A DNA stretch of 64,000 bases, from the NCBI RefSeq assembly GCF_000004075.3, contig NC_026657.2, positions 8,618,001-8,682,000 of the forward strand, read 5' to 3'. The stretch comes from Cucumis sativus. Lineage: Eukaryota; Streptophyta; Magnoliopsida; Cucurbitales; Cucurbitaceae. The translations under genes were made by a program, and so were the position numbers. The notes beneath the pieces are model-generated. The model was given only the letters and a program-made list of their open reading frames with translations, was not told the DNA's origin and searched no databases. Below are positions 1-12,100 of the stretch, in pieces; position 1 is the first letter of the stretch, and each line of letters opens with the position of its first letter.

Positions 1-1255
1 ACGAATCTTAAATTTAGTTTGGTGTTTCATTCACTTTTAGGTTACGGTGTCAATTTAGCAACTACTGTCTATAAAAGATTAAAATTTAGTTCATAGAGTC
101 TGTAATCTAAAGTTGATCTCGTGGTTTTTAAAGTCTTACCACATTAAAACTCGATTCAAACGCTTAAGATTAACGAGTAGAGACAAATGTAATGTTGTAT
201 CGCCTACTACTTCGACACAAACGCTCATTCACCTACTTAGAATGAATTGACCATTGTCACTAAAGATAAAATCAATACTTTCATAACTCGTGCTAAGAAA
301 AGGTATGAATTGAATGGATTATAGAGTTTTGTTTTTTCAAAATGTGAAATTAGCTTAACAAAAACAAAAAAACTTGCCTACAATTCTAAGATCTTATTGT
401 ATCTACAATTATATGTATATATTTTTTAACGACAAGTTACCTTTCAATCCATCGTCAACATTTTAACAGCCAAATAACTTTGTTAATAAAGACTAGCAAA
501 CACATTTAATACTCAGATTTAGGGAATAAAAAGCTATAATTATAATCAATTAAATTGAAAGCAAGCGAAAAATTTAGGTTAAACACTCATTCTTAAAACT
601 TATAAATCAAATTAAAACAAAAATTAATTAAGTAAAAGTTTTGAAATTTGGAAAAGGTAAATTCCCACGGAAAAACAAATATACAAACAGCTAAGCTTTA
701 AAAAAAATATAGTAAATTGAGCAAAATATTTATATATACGACAAATGAATTTAGAAAGAAAATAGCTTATAACACTATTTTTTTACCTGTTCTAAATTTG
801 ACAAAAATAGTGATAATTAGATAATAGTATGATCTTAAAATTTGTTATTTTTATAATTTTAGAAATATAAATGATATTGAGTTCTGTTAGCATATATATA
901 TATATATATAATTTCTATTTTTTTGCGAACTCTCTCTCTGCAGATAAAGGTTTTTAAAAAAATATAAAAAATAGACAAATCATTTAAAAAAGTAATTATA
1001 AATTTTATTTATTTTCGTATGAAGTGTGAAATTTGTTAGATTTTTTAGAATTGATCTAAAATCAATAATTTAGTATTTAAAACATTATCGCCGTTAGTGT
1101 AACAATTTAAAAAGAAAAAAAGAAATAAAGAAAAGCGACGAGGTAGCACGTGAGCGCGTAATAACACGCAGCATTAAGGCGCTTCAAAGTCAGATTCTGA
1201 TTCCATAAATCACGAGCCGCGCCAAAGCTCGATGACCGGAGCAATATCAACCGTC
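1..1255. other. AT-rich intergenic DNA upstream of the ceramidase gene
   Basis: No coding region is visible on either strand; the open frames are short and unlike known proteins. The stretch is AT-rich with poly-A/T runs and an (AT)n tract at about 892-910. The last 120 bases become GC-richer and carry the G-box and promoter listed separately. Confidence 0.6.
1147..1152 (+). promoter_or_regulatory. G-box (CACGTG) upstream of the ceramidase gene
   Basis: A perfect CACGTG palindrome lies about 110 bases before the TATA-like box. G-boxes bind bZIP and bHLH factors in plants and are common in light- or ABA-responsive promoters. Location and sequence are seen directly; function is inferred. Confidence 0.4.
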
Positions 1256-1259
1256 GGTG

Positions 1260-1267
1260 TATATAAT
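1260..1267 (+). promoter_or_regulatory. TATA box of the ceramidase gene
   Basis: TATATAAT sits in a locally GC-richer stretch, so it stands out more than most AT-rich words in this window. It would place the transcription start near 1290-1300. That fits a first non-coding exon ending about 1472, where CGGTCAGT offers a splice donor. Confidence 0.5.
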
Positions 1268-1437
1268 CTAACGGCAGAAAATTGATTTCCGTCATCTTCC
1301 TTTATATCTTCACCACGCGCTCGTCGTCCTCCTTCTGGGTAGCCCTAATTGGTTCGGACTCTCAGCTCAGATCTCCTCCGATCGCTTCGCACCACCGACA
1401 GAAACACCTCAGGAATTTGAATTTCAACGATCCAACC

Positions 1438-1452
1438 ATGGTTCTTCTCTAG
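1438..1452 (+). other. Upstream ORF of four codons in the ceramidase 5' leader
   Basis: An ATG in strong context (ACCATGG) opens a frame M-V-L-L-stop. It lies in the presumed first non-coding exon, about 20 bases before the likely leader-intron donor. The intron would run to the TTACAG acceptor ending at 2139, so the uORF would be in the mature mRNA ahead of the main ATG at 2201. Confidence 0.5.
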
Positions 1453-2200
1453 CTTTGATCTGTTTCATAACGGTCAGTAGTTTCTTCAATTCGTAGACTT
1501 TGTTTTTCTCTTGCAATTTTGATTTTTATTCTACATGTTTCGTTGTATTGCTCCGTGATTGTTGCGTTTGAAGGTTTGAACTGTTCGTCAGTTTCATGAA
1601 TTCCACGAGGAAGTAAAATCACGATGGAAAAATGGAAAAAATGAAAAGAGTTCGTACAGAAGTCAGGGTCAGCGTGTTATTTTGGTTCTAAATTTGCTTC
1701 AGAAAACATTGCTATGGTTATTAGTGTCGTTGTGTTGGAGTCGGTTTACTCTTGACGTTTCTTATTTGCACGATAAAGAATTTTAAGGAATGGTGTATGA
1801 AAGTTGCAATTACGTTTTCTTAGCTTAGTGCGATTCTAGGTTTGGCGGTTTCTGTCGTTTTGGATTTGTTAACTTGACCAAGAAGTTTAGAAAGATGGAA
1901 AGCCTCTTTCTGTCTAGACATTTCACATCTTCGGGTTGTTTTTGTTAACGAATTTGGTCAATTGGATCCTTCAGTTCTAAGAATTCATGATGATTCAGAA
2001 AAGTTTCCTCATCAAATACATATTTCCTTAAGATGTTGCAGTATTTGCTTGGGTCAAAAATGGAAGTTGTTTTTACTTTGACTTGTATCTGTGTTATTTT
2101 TTTCATTTACTTATTACTTATTAAAGAATATGATTACAGGTTTGTAAATCCTGAACGGTAGCAGGCAATTTGAGTGTTGTCGAGCATACTTATTTTTAGA

Positions 2201-3904
2201 ATGGCAGATACGATATCTAGTTTCTGGGGTCCTGTCACATCTCCTGAGTGGTGTGAAAAGAACTATGTCTACTCTTCTTATATTGCCGAATTCTTCAACA
2301 CGGTATCAAATATTCCATGCCTCATTTTAGCACTTATTGGTCTCGTGAATGCTTTGAGACAAAGGTTTGAGAAGAGATTTAGTGTTCTTCACATATCAAA
2401 TATGGTCCTTGCCATAGGAAGCATGTTGTATCACGCCACCTTGCAACGAGTGTAAGTTTTCTTCCTTTATATTGAAGAATAAAAGAGTGAAGATGACTTA
2501 TGTGGCAGTCCTATTTTTGGCTTGGAATTTCTTTTTAATTGCTTAGTTGATATTCTAAATTTGTATATGGAAGTTATGGTTTGTGAATCAAAAAGTCTAA
2601 AAAGAAAATTTGGTGAACCGTAGCTCTATCCTTGTCCATCTCAATAGATTTCTCCTTTTAGAGACTTGTCAGCTAAAGGAAAGGTAGGAGGAAATTGTTA
2701 AGCAAATGATAAACTAGAATTATTGGGAAACTTTTGAACGTTTTTTCAATTGCCCAATAAAAATTAGGACTATGCTGTTTGGTTTGCTTTGTGCTTGCAC
2801 GTCAGGATGGGAAAAGATTGATTTAGCCATTTAGGGTTACAAGTAAGTTGAAACGATTGTATCCTGGCTGTAGAAATTGTATTTTCTTAAAGTAATGGTT
2901 TTTAAATTTTTTTTTTTTATGATCTCGTTATATCTTATTCACACACAAGGATAGCAAAAAGAAAAAAGAAAGAACAAGTTAAAACTGTCTCAGTATTTCA
3001 TCAATTATTGGAATTCATTCTCTCGTGGATGAATTTTCTGGTTCTTCTATCAACCATCATCTCTGTCCTCTGATTTTCTCTTATTCTAGTGCGTTAGGAG
3101 TTGCAAATTTTACATTTCCTGCCCTCTTTAGGGGAAGTTTGGTGCATGTAATGATGAGTGCCCTGTGAAATTCTTTTTCCTGGAACTTTATTGGTTTATT
3201 TCATAAATAGATGGTGTAGTTTTCATAAACACTCTCGTGAACGTTAAGTATAGCTAGTGGATGCATAACTTATTATGCCATGAAATTTGTGAATGTTTTG
3301 TACAGCATTTAGGGGGTTGCATGTTCTGTCAAATCTTCTTCATCCATTGTTAACCTATCAAATTGGATTCAATGCTAAATTTCTTTTCAGACAACAGCAA
3401 GGTGATGAAACACCAATGGTATGGGAAATGCTCCTCTATATCTACATCCTTTATTCACCAGATTGGCACTACCGGAGTACGATGCCTACGTTCTTGTTTC
3501 TATATGGAGCTGCCTTTGCTGTTGCTCATGCAATCATACGTTTCGGAGCAGGCTTTAAGGTACATTATGCAATACTTTGTCTTCTCTGCATCCCTCGAAT
3601 GTACAAGTACTATATTCACACGAACGACGTACACGCGAAGCGGCTTGCAAAGTTATACTTGACGACCATCTCTCTTGGGACCGTTTGCTGGCTTTTCGAT
3701 CGCTTGTACTGCAGGAAAATCTCTAGCTGGTATTTCAACCCTCAAGGTCATGCATTATGGCATGTATTAATGGGGTTCAATTCTTATTTCGCAAATACAT
3801 TTTTAATGTTTTGTCGTGCTCAACAACTCGAGTGGAACCCAAGAGTAGTCCACTTTTTGGGGTTGTTTCCATACGTGAAGGTTCAAAAACCAAAGAGCCA
3901 GTGA
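2201..3904 (+). CDS. ACER: Alkaline ceramidase, two coding exons, 254 aa
   Basis: Exons 2201-2451 and 3391-3904 join in phase (GT|A, Val84) across a GTAAGT...TTTCAG intron. The product is a seven-helix membrane enzyme that hydrolyses ceramide to sphingoid base and fatty acid in ER/Golgi membranes. Family residues are in place. The N-terminal calcium site has Glu16, Trp17, Glu19, Asn21 and Glu30. The zinc site has His78 (GSMLYH, with Ser74) and the late pair His204/His208 in HALWH. Asp89 matches the catalytic aspartate. Length agrees with the roughly 255 aa recalled for Arabidopsis ACER. Met at 2201 is chosen because the family begins just before the SPEWCEKNY motif; an upstream in-frame ATG at 2174 would add nine residues. 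A leader intron from about 1473 to 2139 is likely. The gene is convergent with the coiled-coil gene at 5270-7807. Confidence 0.93.
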
Positions 3905-5269
3905 CCGAAAGGGTCGTATCTTGGGAAGGAAAAAGAAAAACGACATTCTTTTTTTTCTTTCTTTCTTTTTTTACCTTCTTTTAATCTTGACATGGGTTTT
4001 TTGGTTTTTGGCTGGTTATGATCTATAGGATTAGACATTCTTTTACCCCCTCCTTCTTGCCTGTGTTTTTTTTTTCTTCCTTCTCTTATGGATGTAAAGA
4101 TCATACTCATCTGCCATTGATTTAGATTGGGTTTTTACCTACAGGTGTAAACTTGTGTTCTATCTTCTTATTTTTCTCTTTTTGGCAGGTAATATTAAGC
4201 AGTTTTAGAGTTTTACTGCTCTCATAGGAAATGTCTTATAGGGATTTTTCATTAATTTGCTATAGAATTGTCTTCCAGAAGAAGCAGTTCAAGTTTAGTA
4301 TAACAATTTTGATTGTTATTTATATGTTCATTTGGAACTTGTAGTCTGATGATGATTATATATGATATGATATGGTTGACGGTTGTACTTGTAACTGATT
4401 TGATTTACTTTTTAACATATTTTATGTCTACTTTGTAACTTCTCGTGATTACTTATCAAACCATTCCCAAGAGCCAACCATGTCTTATTAATTAATAGTA
4501 CCATAAGATCTTAGCATACTTCAATCTTCACAAACTAAAAATTATAGTATTATACTTTAATCAGCTTGGATTTAACGATCAAGTCAAATCAATATAAAAT
4601 TCAAATACATAGTAGTATATTTTCTATTGTTAAATTTGAACAAATTTTCATCTTTATTTATTTTTTTTTTTTTCAAGTGTTTATATTTATATGATATCAA
4701 AAACTTCTCCAAAGAAATTATGTTTTTATTTTAGTTACTTGGGTTAAGAAGAAATCAAGTAAATATAGCCATAAATTATCCTTTTTAGTACAAGAAAGGA
4801 TTTGAATCTTACGCTTGCTTTTGATTGCTTTTGGCTGGTTCACTGTCTTTCTTAAATTAAGGAGGAGGAAGAATCTCAAGCCATAGTTACAAAACAATCT
4901 CCCATTAGACAAGAAGAGAATTAAAATTCTATAACTTTGTAATGAAGATAACATGCTCTAAATTGATAGAATTATAGAATTATTAGTTTGAAGTTTTAAA
5001 TGCTACAACATCAAAGTGTAGAAGAAACTGACTTTCCCCCCTAATGATAATAATAACAGAAACAACATCAAAGAGTAGAAACTGATTTCCCCCCAAACGA
5101 TAATAATAACAGTAACAAAAGGGTGTACAAGATGTCGAGTGCTTCATCGCAAGAGTCAAAAACTTGGATTATGCAGAAACTTCTCAGCTAGAATCCAGTA
5201 ACTAAAAATTGCTTCCAACAAAGAAACGTAAGAGAAAGTTGGGCAATTATCACTGGAAAGTAAGAAAGC
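3905..5269. other. Convergent intergenic region (two 3' UTRs)
   Basis: It lies between the stops of two convergent genes. The first 450 bases are T-rich and look like the ceramidase 3' UTR. The end nearest 5270 should hold the 3' UTR of the minus-strand gene. A 45-50 base unit with ACTGA-TTTCCCCCC and AATGATAATAATAACAG is imperfectly repeated at 5027-5117. No gene is seen. Confidence 0.6.
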
Positions 5270-7807
5270 TCAGAGAGTGATGGTATTAACAATGGCTTCT
5301 AATAGCTTCTCTTCCAATTTATTTTCATCAACCCACATGGAACTCTGCCGTCTTAGTAGCTCCTTCTTTTCTTTCTTTTTTTCTTCCCTCTTCTTTTCCA
5401 TCATTCTCCAATGCTCCAACTTCTCAGCTCTTTCTTTCACCTATATAATCACATCAATTGAGCCACGTTAGATTATTGAGTGAATTGCAAGAAAAGATGA
5501 GAAAACTAGAACATGGTTGAAATCCTTCTTAGCAAGGACGAAAATATCCGTTGATATTGTCAAAATATCAGTCGATACATCCATGAATAAAAAAGTTCGA
5601 CATTGACATTCATCTATGGATATCTTTTTATCTGTTTTGCAAATGATTGCAAAACATAAAAAATTGACGTCTATCTAATTCAATATGAATAGAAATACTA
5701 GTAACAATATCCATAACTTAGTTTAATAGAGTAAAAATAACTCATATATTAATTTAAACAATTTTTCTAAGTTTTTTGACTTGTAGAAATATCCTTTAAT
5801 ATCGATATTCTCTTAATATATCAATCCGAAATAATTGTACAATTGAACTCTCAATATTGAGAAGAGTGAAAAGTCTCTTCAAGAGAGGCCACTTCCCCAT
5901 TTAGCACCCACTAAAATCAAGGGCAATAAGGGGGCCTTACAATTAATCCTCAGGGATTAGAGGAATTGCCCAAGCACAGGAAAATATTCAATAAAATGAA
6001 TGAAGAACTTGGCCACTCTGAAACTTGTTTGCCCAATGGTCCCTTCCATGAATTCCCATAAGATGGGAAATTTTACTTGGGTGACCGAGACCTTACAAAA
6101 TTGATAATCTTGTCAATTGATCACTAGATTTTGTCACACTCCTGAAGCCTTAGTGGATGAATGTTTTCCGTAGAACATTGGTCAAAGTTTAGTTTGTCCC
6201 AAAAGCTTAAATTTCAAACTCTTCTCAAGAAGTGGAAACAATTTATTATGTTGGAAAAGTCCAGCTTAAGGAAAACAAACAATGACTAGAACATTCTTTT
6301 GAAGCTAATAAAGTCTACCTAGATCTGACTTTCATTTGTTCTATTCCTAAGAAATCCCATCAAGCTACATGAAGTTTCAAATCTCAAGCTCCTAATCTCA
6401 GATTCTAAATTACTGGTTTGCATAAGACGTGTGTCAACCGCCAGAATCATTTTCAAGAGAAGAAGAAATGACAGTTTCAAAAACAAGAAGAAAACAGAAG
6501 CCTTCTTGACAACCCTGTCCTCCTTTTCAGCGACTATAACGTGGACTCCAATCCAAACAATTAGAGAAACTTTCTGTGTTTTATCTGAATGGGAATTTTC
6601 TTCCTTTTCATATAATTTTGTAATTTCAACATTTCACTATAGAACATAACAGCTCAAACTTTGGTCCAGAACAGGAAATGATCAAGGAACTCCCAAAACC
6701 ATGGCACCTATTGAATAAAATTCGGCTGACAAGCTTTTGAAAAAGGAAGATTGGGGACCTCAGATATAGAACATCACAACTAAAGTTTTGCTCCAGATTT
6801 TCCCCATATGATGAACAGTTAACACACATGATTGATAATAATAGGCAATTGGCATGAAAGCATTCACTTCACGTACGAGTATTATCCTGACTTCAAATGT
6901 TTAAATTCTCGACATAATAGGAGAGTTCGTTAGCAGAACCTCGACCTTCTGGCAACTCTTCAACATCGTTGTGACCCTTGGGGACTCAAATTTAGTTCAA
7001 AAGCACCACATAATCATTCAATGAGCATATCAAATTAAAAGTTCCCACTATTGAATTACCAAAATGGCAAAGTCGGACTAAGAGAAGCGTTGAGTATGTA
7101 AGCAGAGATGAGACGAAGAAAACCAAAAGCACCCATTTACATTTAGCGAAGTTAAGACAAGAACAAGAGAGCAGCAAAACATATAACCATAAATATACCA
7201 ATTCAAGCAAGGAATTGAACCAGAGACAAAAAAATTCCCTCCTTCCAATCATTAAAAGAAAAATTAACAGACTTCTCTCAGAATTCATATAGATTCGAAG
7301 TAATGGATGCATTTCCAACCAAATTCTTACCAATTAAAACTTCAAGCAATAATATCTCACGACGTAAATGTTAAAGAAGATGGGGAAATGACTTACCAAA
7401 GTCAGTCGGAACTCTTCATCAGCAACCTTACGCTCTTCAGCTCGGACTTTAGCAGCTTCAGCTTTAAGCTTCTTGCGTTCCTCATTGGCAACCCTAAGCG
7501 CTTCTTTCTTGGCTTCGTCCTTCTGCTCCCTTTCGAGCCTCAAGAGTTCAACCTCCTGGATGTAATTCTTACGTACCTGTTTCACCTGCTTGGCATACTC
7601 CCTTCGGAGCCGAGCAAGTCTGGCCTGCGCTTCCTTGGGGTTTTTCGGGGCCTGCCAGCTACCAATAAAGCTGTTCGCCTCCAAGTATTCTTGGGTCTGC
7701 AGGTGATTGTTATGTTGAGCGGTTTTGATGGAAGTGGAGAAGGAACGAAGAAGGTTATTAGAGAGATTGGTTGCATTGCGGATCACGGAACCAGACGCAA
7801 ACGCCAT
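5270..7807 (-). CDS. Mitochondria-targeted coiled-coil protein, possibly ribosomal protein mS26; two exons, 193 aa
   Basis: Exon 1 is 7397-7807 and exon 2 is 5270-5440. Both boundaries are phase 0 with a GTAAGT donor and a TATATAG acceptor, around a 1,956-base intron. The N-terminus (about residues 1-30) is Arg/Ser-rich with no acidic residues and includes RSFSTS, as in mitochondrial presequences. The rest is almost wholly charged coiled coil (RLRREYAKQVKQVRKN, then EREQKDEAKKEALR), ending in KELLRRQSSMWVDENKLEEK. I know this as a conserved plant protein. The late pattern LLRRQ...W(I/V)..NLEE...AI resembles the C-terminus of animal mitoribosomal protein mS26, so a small-subunit role is my inference. 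The intron (5441-7396) carries GATATCGAT-like repeats near 5530-5830 and no other gene. Confidence 0.8.
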
Positions 7808-9137
7808 TGGTGTCGTACAAGCTTCTGGGCTTCAAAATCAGAACGATTTGAACAAATAAATTCAACAAAAACAGGGATTTCAAAATTACGAATTGAAGAA
7901 CAAAAAAAACAAAGGGTTGATTATAGAGCTCGAGATGGAAGCATTTTGCAAATGGCAGCTTGGGGAGTGAGAGTAGAGAGAGGAATAAGATGGGAACGGT
8001 TGATATGAAAAAGAGAAGAAACAGGAGTAGGGTTGGCTGCCACACCACAACGAGTTGAGCACGGTTCGGTTCGGTCGATGGTCAAACCAAACGAAAAAGT
8101 TCAAATTTTTAAATGCAACTGAACCGATTTTCGGTTCAAACTGATTCAGACTCCACTGCTATATGGAATTTGGTTTTTGGTTTTCGATTTTGGCTTTCTC
8201 AATATGTATTATTTAGGTTTTTTTTTTGTCAATATGTATTTTTTAGTTAAAAATTGTTTGATTCACCGGTTTTAAATCTGATTTTGCTCGTTTTTTACCC
8301 TGAATTAGAAACGATTTGGTTCGTAATTCCTTTAAGTCGAACCGAACCATATTTTTCGAATTCAGTGAAATTCGGTTCTGTTGATTTGGTTTTTAAAAGT
8401 GATCCAATTTTTGTAAATTCTGTGACTGTCACCAAGCCCACTTTGATATACAGACAATAATTATACTTATTTTTTGAAAGAAAAAAAAAATTACGATATT
8501 TTGTTTTATAGGGTTTGAGAAATGATATTTTAATTAATAATTTGAAGGATGATAAAAGTTATATTGAAAATAGATAGATTTAGAGATATTTAGTACCAAA
8601 AAAAATGTACAATGAATTTTCCATTTGTTTTGAAGTCCCATCCTAACGTTTGCTACGTAATTATTTTTGACTGAAAAGCTAAAAAATCTTAAAAATTCTA
8701 AAATTATTTACACTAAAAAGTCTTTTTTTTGCCATTCTTTCTTTCCCCTTTGTTTGGGGACAGAAACTTCAACTATATTAATTTAAAATGAATGTTATCC
8801 TTCACTACCCTAAAAATTTATTTACATGTACAAAAGTAAAGATGGGCAAAAGTTAAAGAATAGGCCCCTTGCTGCTGGTGCTTAAAGATGAGGATTTGGA
8901 CTAAGTTATCTAATAAATAGATTGAAGCCTCCATGAAACTGACTTGTGACTTCTGTGAAAAGCATGTATAGACATTCCAGCCTTCTCCCAGCAAGCTGCG
9001 ACCAGATGCTCTCCTTCACGAATCCTAACAATGAGCTCGAAAAACCGAACTGACAAACTGCCCCATTGCTTGGTTTGCTGCATTTCCCTGCAAAGCAAAA
9101 CTAAATCCCCAGAAATGATGGAAACAAGAATGTCATT
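7808..9137. other. Intergenic: promoter of the coiled-coil gene and 3' UTR of NOV
   Basis: No gene is seen. From about 8055 to 8400 the words CGGTTCGGTT and GAACCGA recur in both orientations, including the hairpin GAACCGATTTTCGGTTC at 8121-8137; such clusters are usually transposon-derived. Bases from about 8870 to 9137 should be the NOV 3' UTR. Confidence 0.5.
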
Positions 9138-12100
9138 TCAGGAGGAGCCAATGGTGAATTCCTTTGGCAGTTTCGGCATTAAAAGAGCGAGTTGGAGCTT
9201 GTGTGAATAGCATGCTTTAACTGGGTTCTTAAAAACTGAAACCCGGGCGAGGTTATTAGGTAATAATAACACATGTGCGATACTGAATGATTCACCCTTT
9301 TTGACTGCAAATTTCCATTCTTTCACTGAGATGTCAAACCAATCTTTCTTTATAGATCTGGTTGATTTCACTTCAATGAAATGTTTCGTATCCTCGTCTT
9401 CTTCTATAACTATGTCGAAGGGGAATCCAGATTCTGCATCTTTGTTAACCCACTTAACTACTGCATCACTGAAATTTTCAGTGAAGTATTTGAAGGCCGC
9501 CTGCTCGCCAAGTCTCCCAGTCATCATTGCCTGTGCTGGATCGGGGGTGCCAGTTCTAAGCTGATTTTTCCTAAAACGGCCACGTATATCAATGTGAGAA
9601 CCAATTACCTCAAGATCTACATCACCTACGCTGACAAGTTCTCCAATGTTGTCAACTGATGCTACCGGCTTGGTGGATAAATCAACTTCATGGGTCAAGT
9701 TTGTGTCTGTTGAAATCGAAGCCAAGTTCTCCATTTGATTGTTGATGCCTTCAAACACGTTTTCCACATATGATTTGCAGTTAGGCAGTGAGCTCGCTGG
9801 TTGTGTTTTGAAACCATTCTCGCGAGCATAACTAAAACCCGGAGCCGTCTTCCAGTCAACAGGTGGCCAATGTCGTGCTTTCTTTCTAGCCCTGGAAGTC
9901 GAACCTTGTTCGTCTGGTAAGGTACGATCAAGACATGTTTGAAGTAAGTTCTGAGTCTCAACGACTGAGGTGAGAGATGAAAGAGACCAAATTGGTTCCT
10001 CCTCGGGAAGTTTCAAAACCTTCTGAGTATTCTGGATAAAAATTTCTGTTTGCTCTTCGGTAGAACCGAATTTGGCCATGGTGGTGATCATGTGAAGGAA
10101 GTTGGCCAAATGAAGCTCAGGAGTTCCATTGAATAGTAAACGAGAGAACTCCATAAACAAGGAATGAGAGACCTCGTCTTGAGTTGTGTATAAGATGTTG
10201 TCCTGCAAGAGCATAACATGAGAAATTCATACAAACCAGGACATACATGTGTATGAAAATTCAACCATTTTCTTCCAATTGTGAGTTCTTTCTGTTTTTT
10301 TTTTTGATAAGAAACAAATTCCAATTGTGAGTATTTCATCTTGTGGAAGCAAAAAGAGAGGGAAAAGAGTCCTGTAATTTCTCTTTTTCAAGAAATATCT
10401 CAATGGTAAGTCTCTTGTTTCTAAGCACATGCATGCACGTATTAATTCATTCGAGGTGATCCTGAAACAGCTCAAATTGATGCATTACAAGACGTGGTTC
10501 GTAGACAACTTTTTTATTTTTTAATCAGAATAACTAAACGATGGATTTAGGGTTTAGGGTTACATGTACCTGCAGAAGACAGCTACATGGAACCTGTTCA
10601 TCAGAGGCGTACCCGAAATTCTTTATAACATTCCTGGAAAACAGCTTTTCAACAACAATTACTTGTAGACGACTCACGATGTCAAATTCAGATTGCTTGA
10701 GCTCGGCGTATCTGTTAGGGTGCACACTATACATGTAGCGCTGAGCGAAAGGAAGAGCCCAGTTCATTAATGAAGTTTTGAAGCTAGAGTCCCTCGGACC
10801 ATAATATTTCGCTTCACGAGTTACAATCTGCATAAAAATAGTAATTCATTAGTTAATATGATAATACCTGAAGTTAACAATAAACATGTGGAGTTTTTAA
10901 CATTTGTTAGTACAGTCGAATATATCATGCTCACGAGCGAAGTATTGGATAGCCTTTAAAAGCTCTATTTCCATATATACGTAATGTCCATGCCAGAACT
11001 TGGAACTTGTTTGAGATGGCTTCTTATGACCCAAACAAGAAAAATGTCAAATTATTTTAAATATGTTTTTAAGTGGCTTTAAGTGAAATGTCTATGGAGC
11101 CTATTTGTTCGGTCCCTGAGTTGTAAAAGTTCTAACAATACATTGTCTTACAAAGTTCTGACTCTAAAGTAAAAAAAGCAATAGCATGATAATGTGATAC
11201 ATTTTGTTGAATTGACATATAAAACGGTAATAACAGCAATGAATCAAGCTTTTTTACATCATGCTTAAACAATCCCTTGAAACAGGACTTTCCTAAAATG
11301 TTATCAGTATATTATGGCAATGTAGTCACACGACACACCATCAAATTCCAGCATCCCAGCTAAAATATCTAATGTAATAGTAACTATATTTGTGTCCTTT
11401 TCAAACATTAAGGTATTATATTTCCCATCATTTTTCTATTCAAAAGTGAAGACTATAGACATATCTAAGTTAAGGTTGGAAGGCTCTCATCTTCTAGTGT
11501 GTTCAGACAGGGGTTCCCCTACCTCAGGCTGTTTTCTTCGTTCCTTTCAGATGTTTGAGTTTCTTTCCCCCAGGGGATACTTCAAGGACCAAATAGAAAA
11601 CATAAACATAACAAATACTTATGCTATAAGTATTGTGAAACACTCCATTTTCCCCACGGTTTACAGGGATACTATCTTGAGGAAAATCGTATGTCTAGCG
11701 GCAACAATCATATGTTAAGAAAATTGACTCAAGCCCACCCCCCAACACCAAATAAAAGGAAAGAAAAGAAAAACGAACAGACAATTATTTTGGACGACCT
11801 GTGAAACATGACAGTAGTACCGTTAAGGCTGTAGTTCCAAAGATTTCCACAGAACTCAATAAGCCACATACACCAGAGGTAAGATAAATAAGAGAGGTTA
11901 CCTCAGAAAGAAGAGGAACCCCTAGAGCTTTCAAAAGGTGAGAGAAATGTGCCTGGAAAACCTTTCCTTTGTCATTGCCAATCTCACCAAAGTATACAAA
12001 ATCTATTTTGCCCATATTCTTACATTGCTGTCTTAATCCCATATCATCACAACAGCACACAATGCCAGTGGAAGGATGAAGCGAAACCCATTTATCTTGT

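Noticed and set aside
1107-1295. 62-residue minus-strand frame over the ceramidase promoter
   Set aside because: It crosses the TATA box of the plus-strand gene and has no known domain.
5277-5471. 64-residue plus-strand open frame
   Set aside because: It overlaps the last exon of the minus-strand coiled-coil gene and is its antisense shadow.
7307-8008. 233-residue open frame on the plus strand
   Set aside because: It is antisense to exon 1 and the promoter of the coiled-coil gene, with no recognisable domain; the minus strand has a full gene with good splice sites.
10543-10562. TTTAGGGTTTAGGGTT, an interstitial telomere-like word
   Set aside because: Only two units next to a NOV exon; too short to be a telomeric tract.
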